This document shows, piece by piece, positions 18,437 through 29,233 of a DNA stretch of 64,000 nt. How positions within the stretch are numbered: position 1 is the first letter of the stretch; each line of letters opens with the position of its first letter. The position numbers and the translations under genes were made by a program. This DNA comes from Litoditis marina (lineage: Eukaryota > Nematoda > Chromadorea > Rhabditida > Rhabditidae). The notes beneath the pieces were generated by a model. That model made no database searches and was not told where the DNA came from. It saw only the letters and a program-made list of their open reading frames with translations. The stretch covers positions 3,990,560 through 4,054,559 of the forward strand of contig OZ038434.1 in assembly GCA_964036275.1 (NCBI GenBank). The letters are read 5' to 3'.

Positions 18437-21400
18437 AGAATTAGAATGAACCTAAAGTTTAGTATTTGTAGTGTTATGATGCCTTTACGAATGAGAAAGA
18501 CTGTGTTGCCCACCCCCACAGGTCTCTGCCGCGCATTTGGGAAACCCGTACTAGATACGGCGCAACGCGTGACTTGGCTGGCGCCGCATTTGTTTCGTCG
18601 AAATCGTACTACACAGAATTCTCTGCTTAGTTCGTATTTCACAATCCCTTACCAAAAGCGACACCAGTCGACCGCAATGAACGGGAAACGGGCGAGTTGC
18701 GAGCGGGAAGAACGCTTTCGGGCGCTGAGGACCGCGTGTGGCCGCAAGGACACATTTGTAACTCGCTCTTCTGAGCGGATAAAAACGATTCATTGCTGGA
18801 AACTTGAGGAACTCGATTATAAGTAGTAGCTACGTTCAACTTTGATCTGCATGATCAGCACAGTTTACGAATCACGACTGAAGCATGACAGGATCAAACT
18901 ACAAACACAGCAGGTCGAAGCTAGATGTACAGTAATCCTGCTCTTTTCCGAGCGCACACTATAGTTCTACCATTCGAAAGTGAACTTTAGACTCTCATAG
19001 GAATTAGTATATACTAAAAGTGAATTGAATAGTCACGTAAATTTAGCATTCTAATGAGAAATCGTGCACTTTGTAATTGCACGTTCCTGAGTTTTGCTGT
19101 GTTCAACATGTTTCACGTGACTGTGCAATTGACTAACAGTATATTAGTAATTTATATCGTTCTATTGAATAATAACTGTTTCACAAACTACATGCGATTA
19201 TCCTAGTCAAGTATAGTCCAAATCATTCCTGATTTCACTCCTACAGTACACTTTCGAATTTCCCATCTACGTACGTAAACATTCGTTAAATAACTTTCGA
19301 ACACTTTTTTTACTGGGGAATAGAAATCGACTTTGAAATACTTGTTAACTATTCCGATAACATAAAAGCAATTAGAATGGACCTAAAGTTTAGTATTTGT
19401 AGTGTTATGATGCCTTTACGAATGAGAAAGACTGTGTTGCCCACCCCCACAGGTCTCTGCCGCGCATTTGGGAAACCCGTACTAGATACGGCGCAACGCG
19501 TGACTTGGCTGGCGCCGCATTTGCTTCGTCGAAATCGTACTACACAGAATTCTCTGCTTAGTTCGTATTTCACAATCCCTTACCAAAAGCGACACCAGTC
19601 GACCGCAATGAACGGGAAACGGGCGAGTTGCGAGCGGGAAGAACGCTTTCGGGCGCTGAGGACCGTGTGTGGCCGCAAGGACACATTTGTAACTCGCTCT
19701 TCTGAGCGGATAAAAACGATTCATTGCTGGAAACTTGAGGAACTCGATTATAAGTAGTAGCTACGTTCAACTTTGATCTGCATGATCAGCACAGTTTACG
19801 AATCACGACTGAAGCATGACAGGATCAAACTACAAACACAGCAGGTCGAAGCTAGATGTACAGTAATCCTGCTCTTTTCCGAGCGCACACTATAGTTCTA
19901 CCATTCGAAAGTGAACTTTAGACTCTCATAGGAATTAGTATATACTAAAAGTGAATTGAATAGTCACGTAAATTTAGCATTCTAATGAGAAATCGTGCAC
20001 TTTGTAATTGCACGTTCCTGAGTTTTGCTGTGTTCAACATGTTTCACGTGACTGTGCAATTGACTAACAGTATATTAGTAATTTATATCGTTCTATTGAA
20101 TAATAACTGTTTCACAAACTACATGCGATTATCCAAGTCAAGTATAGTCCAAATCATTCCTGATTTCACTCCTACAGTACACTTTCGAATTTCCCATCTA
20201 CGTACGTAAACATTCGTTAAATAACTTTCGAACACTTTTTTTACTGGGGAATAGAAATCGACTTTGAAATACTTGTTAACTATTCCGATAACATAAAAGC
20301 AATTAGAATGGACCTAAAGTTTAGTATTTGTAGTGTTATGATGCCTTTACGAATGAGAAAGATTGTGTTGCCCACCACCACAGGTCTCTGCCGCGCATTT
20401 GGGAAACCCGTACTAGATACGGCGCAACGCGTGACTTGGCTGGCGCCGCATTTGTTTCGTCGAAATCGTACTACACAGAATTCTCTGCTTAGTTCGTATT
20501 TCACAATCCCTTACCAAAAGCGACACCAGTCGACCGCAATGAACGGGAAACGGGCGAGTTGCGAGCGGGAGGAACGCTTTCGGGCGCTGAGGACCGCGTG
20601 TGGCCGCAAGGACACATTTGTAACTCGCTCTTCTGAGCGGATAAAAACGATTCATTGCTGGAAACTTGAGGAACTCGATTATAAGTAGTAGCTACGTTCA
20701 ACTTTGATCTGCATGATCAGCACAGTTTACGAATCACGACTGAAGCATGACAGGATCAAACTACAAACACAGCAGGTCGAAGCTAGATGTACAGTAATCC
20801 TGCTCTTTTCCGAGCGCACACTATAGTTCTACCATTCGAAAGTGAACTTTAGACTCTCATAGGAATTAGTATATACTAAAAGTGAATTGAATAGTCACGT
20901 AAATTTAGCATTCTAATGAGAAATCGTGCACTTTGTAATTGCACGTTCCTGAGTTTTGCTGTGTTCAACATGTTTCACGTGACTGTGCAATTGACTAACA
21001 GTATATTAGTAATTTATATCGTTCTATTGAATAATAACTGTTTCACAAACTACATGCGATTATCCAAGTCAAGTATAGTCCAAATCATTCCTGATTTCAC
21101 TCCTACAGTACACTTTCGAATTTCCCATCTACGTACGTAAACATTCGTTAAATAACTTTCGAACACTTTTTTTACTGGGGAATAGAAATCGACTTTGAAA
21201 TACTTGTTAACTATTCCGATAACATAAAAGCAATTAGAATGGACCTAAAGTTTAGTATTTGTAGTGTTATGATGCCTTTACGAATGAGAAAGACTGTGTT
21301 GCCCACCCCCACAGGTCTCTGCCGCGCATTTGGGAAACCCGTACTAGATACGGCGCAACGCGTGACTTGGCTGGCGCCGCATTTGCTTCGTCGAAATCGT

Positions 21401-24400
21401 ACTACACAGAATTCTCTGCTTAGTTCGTATTTCACAATCCCTTACCATAAGCGACACCAGTCGACCGCAATGAACGGGAAACGGGCGAGTTGCGAGCGGG
21501 AAGAACGCTTTCGGGCGCTGAGGACCGCGTGTGGCCGCAAGGACACATTTGTAACTCGCTCTTCTGAGCGGATAAAAACGATTCATTGCTGGAAACTTGA
21601 GGAACTCGATTATAAGTAGTAGCTACGTTCAACTTTGATCTGCATGATCAGCACAGTTTACGAATCACGACTGAAGCATGACAGGATCAAACTACAAACA
21701 CAGCAGGTCGAAGCTAGATGTACAGTAATCCTGCTCTTTTCCGAGCGCACACTATAGTTCTACCATTCGAAAGTGAACTTTAGACTCTCATAGGAATTAG
21801 TATATACTAAAAGTGAATTGAATAGTCACGTAAATTTAGCATTCTAATGAGAAATCGTGCACTTTGTAATTGCACGTTCCTGAGTTTTGCTGTGTTCAAC
21901 ATGTTTCACGTGACTGTGCAATTGACTAACAGTATTATAGTAATTTATATCGTTCTATTGAATAATAACTGTTTCACAAACTACATGCGATTATCCAAGT
22001 CAAGTATAGTCCAAATCATTCCTGATTTCACTCCTACAGTACACTTTCGAATTTCCCATCTACGTACGTAAACATTCGTTAAATAACTTTCGAACACTTT
22101 TTTTACTGGGGAATAGAAATCGACTTTGAAATACTTGTTAACTATTCCGATAACATAAAAGCAATTAGAATGGACCTAAAGTTTAGTATTTGTAGTGTTA
22201 TGATGCCTTTACGAATGAGAAAGACTGTGTTGCCCACCCCCACAGGTCTCTGCCGCGCATTTGGGAAACCCGTACTAGATACGGCGCAACGCGTGACTTG
22301 GCTGGCGCCGCATTTGCTTCGTCGAAATCGTACTACACAGAATTCTCTGCTTAGTTCGTATTTCACAATCCCTTACCAAAAGCGACACCAGTCGACCGCA
22401 ATGAACGGGAAACGGGCGAGTTGCGAGCGGGAAGAACGCTTTCGGGCGCTGAGGACCGCGTGTGGCCGCAAGGACACATTTGTAACTCGCTCTTCTGAGC
22501 GGATAAAAACGATTCATTGCTGGAAACTTGAGGAACTCGATTATAAGTAGTAGCTACGTTCAACTTTGATCTGCATGATCAGCACAGTTTACGAATCACG
22601 ACTGAAGCATGACAGGATCAAACTACAAACACAGCAGGTCGAAGCTAGATGTACAGTAATCCTGCTCTTTTCCGAGCGCACACTATAGTTCTACCATTCG
22701 AAAGTGAACTTTAGACTCTCATAGGAATTAGTATATACTAAAAGTGAATTGAATAGTCACGTAAATTTAGCATTCTAATGAGAAATCGTGCACTTTGTAA
22801 TTGCACGTTCCTGAGTTTTGCTGTGTTCAACATGTTTCACGTGACTGTGCAATTGACTAACAGTATATTAGTAATTTATATCGTTCTATTGAATAATAAC
22901 TGTTTCACAAACTACATGCGATTATCCAAGTCAAGTATAGTCCAAATCATTCCTGATTTCACTCCTACAGTACACTTTCGAATTTCCCATCTACGTACGT
23001 AAACATTCGTTAAATAACTTTCGAACACTTTTTTTACTGGGGAATAGAAATCGACTTTGAAATACTTGTTAACTATTCCGATAACATAAAAGCAATTAGA
23101 ATGGACCTAAAGTTTAGTATTTGTAGTGTTATGATGCCTTTACGAATGAGAAAGACTGTGTTGCCCACCCCCACAGGTCTCTGCCGCGCATTTGGGAAAC
23201 CCGTACTAGATACGGCGCAACGCGTGACTTGGCTGGCGCCGCATTTGCTTCGTCGAAATCGTACTACACAGAATTCTCTGCTTAGTTCGTATTTCACAAT
23301 CCCTTACCAAAAGCGACACCAGTCGACCGCAATGAACGGGAAACGGGCGAGTTGCGAGCGGGAAGAACGCTTTCGGGCGCTGAGGACCGCGTGTGGCCGC
23401 AAGGACACATTTGTAACTCGCTCTTCTGAGCGGATAAAAACGATTCATTGCTGGAAACTTGAGGAACTCGATTATAAGTAGTAGCTACGTTCAACTTTGA
23501 TCTGCATGATCAGCACAGTTTACGAATCACGACTGAAGCATGACAGGATCAAACTACAGACACAGCAGGTCGAAGCTAGATGTACAGTAATCCTGCTCTT
23601 TTCCGAGCGCACACTATAGTTCTACCATTCGAAACTGAACTTTAGACTCTCATAGGAATTAGTATATACTAAAAGTGAATTGAATAGTCACGTAAATTTA
23701 GCATTCTAATGAGAAATCGTGCACTTTGTAATTGCACGTTCCTGAGTTTTGCTGTGTTCAACATGTTTCACGTGACTGTGCAATTGACTAACAGTATATT
23801 AGTAATTTATATCGTTCTATTGAATAATAACTGTTTCACAAACTACATGCGATTATCCAAGTCAAGTATAGTCCAAATCATTCCTGATTTCACTCCTACA
23901 GTACACTTTCGAATTTCCCATCTACGTACGTAAACATTCGTTAAATAACTTTCGAACACTTTTTTTACTGGGGAATAGAAATCGACTTTGAAATACTTGT
24001 TAACTATTCCGATAACATAAAAGCAATTAGAATGGACCTAAAGTTTAGTATTTGTAGTGTTATGATGCCTTTACGAATGAGAAAGACTGTGTTGCCCACC
24101 CCCACAGGTCTCTGCCGCGCATTTGGGAAACCCGTACTAGATACGGCGCAACGCGTGACTTGGCTGGCGCCGCATTTGCTTCGTCGAAATCGTACTACAC
24201 AGAATTCTCTGCTTAGTTCGTATTTCACAATCCCTTACCAAAAGCGACACCAGTCGACCGCAATGAACGGGAAACGGGCGAGTTGCGAGCGGGAAGAACG
24301 CTTTCGGGCGCTGAGGACCGTGTGTGGCCGCAAGGACACATTTGTAACTCGCTCTTCTGAGCGGATAAAAACGATTCATTGCTGGAAACTTGTGGAACTC

Positions 24401-25667
24401 GATTATAAGTAGTAGCTACGTTCAACTTTGATCTGCATGATCAGCACAGTTTACGAATCACGACTCAAGCATGACAGGATCAAACTACAAACACAGCAGG
24501 TCGAAGCTAGATGTACAGTAATCCTGCTCTTTTCCGAGCGCACACTATAGTTATACCATTCGAAAGTGAACTTTAGACTCTCATAGGAATTAGTATATAC
24601 TAAAAGTGAATTGAATAGTCACGTAAATTTAGCATTCTAATGAGAAATCGTGCACTTTGTAATTGCACGTTCCTGAGTTTTGCTGTGTTCAACATGTTTC
24701 ACGTGACTGTGCAATTGACTAACAGTATATTAGTAATTTATATCGTTCTATTGAATAATAACTGTTTCACAAACTACATGCGATTATCCAAGTCAAGTAT
24801 AGTCCAAATCATTCCTGATCTCACTCCTACAGTACACTTTCGAATTTCCCATCTACGTACGTAAACATTCGTTAAATAACTTTCGAACACTTTTTTTACT
24901 GGGGAATAGAAATCGACTTTGAAATACTTGTTAACTATTCCGATAACATAAAAGCAATTAGAATGGACCTAAAGTTTAGTATTTGTAGTGTTATGATGCC
25001 TTTACGAATGAGAAAGACTGTGTTGTCCACCCCCACAGGTCTCTGCCGCGCATTTGGGAAACCCGTACTAGATACGGCGCAACGCGTGACTTGGCTGGCG
25101 CCGCATTTGTTTCGTCGAAATCGTACTACACAGAATTCTCTGCTTAGTTCGTATTTCACAATCCCTTACCAAAAGCGACACCAGTCGACCGCAATGAACG
25201 GGAAACGGGCGAGTTGCGAGCGGGAAGAACGCTTTCGGGCGCTGAGGACCGCGTGTGGCCGCAAGGACACATTTGTAACTCGCTCTTCTGAGCGGATAAA
25301 AACGATTCATTGCTGGAAACTTGAGGAACTCGATTATAAGTAGTAGCTACGTTCAACTTTGATCTGCATGATCAGCACAGTTTACGAATCACGACTCAAG
25401 CATGACAGGATCAAACTACAAACACAGCAGGTCGAAGCTAGATGTACAGTAATCCTGCTCTTTTCCGAGCGCACACTATAGTTATACCATTCGAAAGTGA
25501 ACTTTAGACTCTCATAGGAATTAGTATATACTAAAAGTGAATTGAATAGTCACGTAAATTTAGCATTCTAATGAGAAATCGTGCACTTTGTAATTGCACG
25601 TTCCTGAGTTTTGCTGTGTTCAACATGTTTCACGTGACTGTGCAATTGACTAACAGTATATTAGTAA
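18437..25667. repeat. 931-bp satellite array, block 1 (eight monomer landmarks)
   Basis: The landmark ATG of a GC-rich segment occurs at 18446, 19377, 20308, 21239, 22170, 23101, 24032 and 24963, each exactly 931 bp apart. Monomers differ by a few substitutions and no net indels. Each has a GC-rich part of about 380 bp, an AT-rich part, and the 134-bp TATACT MITE. The first monomer is the most diverged at its left edge, where the array begins. The GC-rich part is open in one plus frame (126 codons) and in overlapping minus frames (up to 80 codons). I find no known protein domain and treat these frames as non-coding. Confidence 0.95.
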
Positions 25668-27242
25668 CAAGGAAGGTACCCCGGGCTACGCCCGGGTCCC
25701 TCCCTTGATGAGTCTAGGTCGGTGGTTGCGTCGAGATGTTTCTTCCTTTTTTCGCCTTCGAAAGTTCTCTTTAACATAGAGCGCGGTAATTATCCTTAAC
25801 TTAGAGCGTGGTACTCCTCTTTAACATAGAGCGCGGAAGTTCTCCTTAACGTAGAGCGTGGTAGTTCTCTTTAACATAGAGCGCGGGTAGTTCTCCTTAA
25901 CATAGAGCGCGGTATTTCTCTTTAAAATTTTGCTTAACATAGAATGCGTTATTTCTCTCCAACGTAGAGCGCGGTAGTTATCCTTTACATAGAGTGCGGT
26001 GGTCATCCTTAACATAGAACGCGGTACTCCTCTTTAACATAGAGCGCGGAAGTTCTCCTTAACGTAGAGCGCGGTAGTTATCCTTTACATAGAGTGCGGT
26101 GGTCATCCTTAACATAGAACGCGGTACTCCTCTTTAACATAGAGCGCGGAAGTTCTCCTTAACGTAGAGCATGGTAGTTCTCTTTAACATAGAGCGCGGG
26201 TAGTTCTCCTTAACATAGAGCGCGGTATTTCTCTTTAAAATTTTGCTAAACATAGAATGCGTTATTTCTCTCCAACGTAGAGCGCGGTAGGTGTCCTTAA
26301 CATAGAGCGCGGTAGTCATCCTTAACATAGAACGCGGTACTCCTCTTTAACATAGAGCGCGGAAGTTCTCCTTAACGTAGAGCATGGTAGTTCTCTTTAA
26401 CATAGACCGCGGGTAGTTCTCCTTAACATAGAGCGCGGTATTTTTCTTTAACATTTTGCTTAACATAGAATGATTTCTCTCCAACGTAGAGCGCGGTAGT
26501 TATCCTTAACATAGAGTGCGGTGGTCATCCTTAACATAGAACGCGGTACTCCTCTTTAACATAGAGCGCGGAAGTTCTCCTTAACGTAGAGCGTGGTAGT
26601 TCTCTTTAACGTAGAGCGCGGGTAGTTCTCCTTAACATAGAGAGCGGTATTTCTCTTTAAAATTTTGCTAAACATAGAATGCGTTATTTCTCTCCAACGT
26701 AGAGCGCGGTAGGTGTCCTTAACATAGAGCGCGGTAGTCATCCTTAACATAGAACGCGGTACTCCTCTTTAATATAGAGCGCGATAGTTCTTTAACGTCT
26801 TCGAAAGTTCTGTTTAACATAGAGTGCGGTAGTTTTCCTTAACATAGAGCGCGGTAGTTCTTTAACGCCTTCGAAAGTTCTCTTTAACATAGAGCGCGGT
26901 AGTTCTCCTATAGGATAGAGCGCGGTAGTTCTCCTTAATACAGAGCGCGGTATTCTGTCTAACATAGAGCGCGGTATTTCTCCTCAACATAGAGCGCCGT
27001 AGTTTTCCTTAGGATAGAGCGTGGAAGTTCTCCTTATAGGATATTGACTTTCCATTGCCGAAATCAAATCCCAGCAACAGCCGATTTCAATGGGTTCGGA
27101 AATGAAAAGCGGCCAGTTACACGTTTCTCCACGTCCTCTCTCTTCTCCTTTTCCAACTACAAAGTGCACCTATATTACAATTCAGAACGGCATTTTGCCT
27201 CATACACACACACACACCAAGCAACGGTTTTATATTAGTAGA
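25668..27242 (-). mobile_element. Helitron-like element B, non-autonomous
   Basis: On the minus strand it begins TCTACTAATATAAAACCG (27242 downwards). It ends with a CCCGGGC/GCCCGGG hairpin followed by GTACCTTCCTTG at 25668. It lies between an A and a T with no target duplication. Helitrons start with TC, end CTRR after a hairpin and insert between A and T; here the last four bases are CTTG, a one-base departure. It sits precisely at the 3' end of Helitron-like A copy 1 and is absent from A copy 2. No Rep/helicase sequence is present; most of the interior is a minisatellite. Confidence 0.65.
25760..27045. repeat. Minisatellite of about 26 bp within Helitron-like B
   Basis: Dozens of diverged units resembling TTAACATAGAGCGCGGTAGT plus a pyrimidine-rich spacer fill this stretch. 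Larger blocks are repeated: a 64-codon minus-strand frame recurs at 25821, 26134 and 26556, showing higher-order repetition of about 313 and 422 bp. Internal tandem repeats are common in non-autonomous Helitrons. Confidence 0.85.
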
Positions 27243-27611
27243 TTAGTAAAAAGTGGGGGAACCAACAAATGTGTGAGTTGTGTTTGGTTCGACCTCGATA
27301 TCAGCAAAAAGTGAACGATACGAATTGCTGTGATACTGTAGCAGAAGTATTCTGCAAAAATAGAACAATACAAATGTTGCACAATGGTTCACGAAGCCCG
27401 CATGATATTTCAGAAATTGCCGAAGGGTATTTCATGTGTGCTTTGACGACATGCGTGCGTTGTGAACCATTGTGCAACATTTGTATTGTTCTATTTTTGC
27501 AGAATACTTCTGCTACAGTATCACAGCAATTCGTATCGTTCACTTTTTGCTGATATCGAGGTCGAACCAAACACAACTCACACATTTGTTGGTTCCCCCA
27601 CTTTTTACTAA
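27243..27611. repeat. Long palindrome, 150-bp arms with a 69-bp loop
   Basis: Arms 27243-27392 and 27462-27611 are reverse complements with no mismatch that I can see, so both strands start an identical 41-codon frame. The loop is 27393-27461. In the Helitron-like reading it is an outsized 3' terminal hairpin; alternatively it is a palindromic MITE at the edge of the block. Confidence 0.9.
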
Positions 27612-28247
27612 TTGTCCTTTTTTTGCTAGTTGTACTCCTACAACTTCATATGTTGCCTATTCACAGAGTGAATCTTGTGAACTCATTATATTATTATGGA
27701 AATCTCAGTTTTGTGTGTGCACGAAGCCGAATGCAGACCATAAAATTGCTGATGTTGTAATATAACGCAGGTTACTGGCTCTGTGACTATCAACAACTGA
27801 ACAAAAACGCTACACGCTCCGATTGACATGTACACCGCTTTTAGCGGCGATAAGCGATGGGGATTGGTGCCATTGACAAATCTACAATTAGAGACAGCAA
27901 CTCACTTACAATATAGCCATTATTTCCAATACCACATCAAAAACATTCGTTGAAACTTTTTTTCATTCCTGCGTCAATTGACACACGCGTCTGGCGCCAG
28001 AACGAAACGAAATTTTCTAGGTTTTTGAGCTACCAGTACACACAACATGTGTCAATTACTGATTGGAGCAATATTCAAACTATTCAATTGTCAGTTTCGT
28101 GTGTTTTTGTTTTGGCGCCATTTGGCGTCTGTTCCGAGCCAGACGATAAATTAGATTTTGAATTAGTGGATCTTTATTTCACATTGGAATATTCAATATC
28201 TGTTAACTTGAAACAGTTTGATTGACGATAACTGATATTTTTCCAAC

Positions 28248-28960
28248 TTTGGCGCCAATTGGCGCCAGCGCACAATGCCAACAGAACTTTTTTTGATTTT
28301 CAGATTGAGCATCTTACTTGCCATGTGATAGTTATTTAGTGTACCGAATTTCAGACGATTCCATTGACGCTGTCGTGAGTTTGGGTTTTGGCGCCATCTG
28401 GCGCCTGGTTTGAGCGCCAGAAGAAGAATTTCAGTTTTGGAAAAATACTTTCACACTTTCCACCAAATTATTCAATTTCTATTAGTGTTCAACATTTTAG
28501 TTGATGATAAATAGTGTTTTGCCGTTTTTGGCGCCTATTGGCGCCAGCGCCGGGCGCCAATGGTGATGTATTCATTTCAGATTTGGCGCGACGGGCTAAC
28601 TTTTGCATTATAACTCATGTTTCAAATTTCAGCTAAATCGGTTCGGTAGTTTTTCCAATAGTCGTTTTTGGCGCCTATTGGCGCCCGCGCCCGGCGCCAA
28701 TGAGGAGCGATACATCTCATATTTGGCGCGACATGCTAAATTTTGCATTAGATCTCATGTTTCAAATTTCAGCTAAATCGGTTCGATAGTTTTTCCAATA
28801 GTCGTTTTTGGCGCCTATTGGCGCCCGCGCCCGGCGCCAGAGATTACATATACATTTCATACTTGGCGCGACGAGCTAACTTTTGCCATAGAATAGATGT
28901 TTCAAATTTCAGCCAAATTGGTTCAGTAGTTTTTCCACTACGATGCGGACAGAATTCCGT
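28248..28960. repeat. Tandem 138-bp units with GGCGCC palindromes
   Basis: Five units start with TTTGGCGCC at about 28248, 28386, 28528, 28665 and 28803. Each has a pair of GGCGCC palindromes, and the later units share ATGTTTCAAATTTCAGC and an AGTTTTTCCA end. Divergence is higher in the left units. The same block lies in the second copy of the element at about 40521-41233. Confidence 0.8.
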
Positions 28961-29233
28961 GAGGGAGGAGGGACGAGGGACGAGGGAGGAGGGACGAGGG
29001 ACGAATTACGGCGGAACTTTTCAACAACGACACGGAACCATAACTCAGGCGAAAATAGTCCGATTTGGCTGAAATTTTCACACAATGTTCAATTCGTGAT
29101 TCTCTAACGTTCTCTTCTTTTAGTTTTCGAAAAAAGAATATGTTTGAAGATTTTTGTTAATTAAAAGGAAAAAACGAGTCCGCAATGGCCAAACCAAAGA
29201 CAACTCACGCAGAGCGCTTCGCGCTCCGCGCGA

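Larger units (their letters stand above)
27243..29233 (-). mobile_element. Helitron-like element A, copy 1 (1991 bp)
   Basis: On the minus strand it starts TCGCGCGGAGCGCG (with a small GAGCGC/GCGCTC hairpin) and ends CTTTTTACTAA. That is a TC...CTAA element, and copy 2 lies between an A and a T in a satellite monomer without target duplication. It contains a 150-bp palindrome at its 3' end, GGCGCC-rich repeats and a G-rich run. No transposase is visible. It appears identical to 39516-41506, and the satellite to its right shares a private variant (TTTCAAAAACTAC instead of TTTCACAAACTAC) with copy 2. A duplication of element plus flank is therefore more likely than two insertions. Confidence 0.6.

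Noticed and set aside
19377..19757. 126-codon open frame repeated in every satellite monomer as a gene family
   Set aside because: No domain, signal or codon pattern supports coding. Overlapping minus-strand frames are equally open, and homogenised tandem repeats keep frames open without selection.
25760..27045. CRISPR array
   Set aside because: Unit spacing is tandem without unique spacers, and the context is eukaryotic.
27269..27585. Mirror-image 94-codon frames
   Set aside because: Both arise from the two arms of one palindrome; no independent evidence for a protein.
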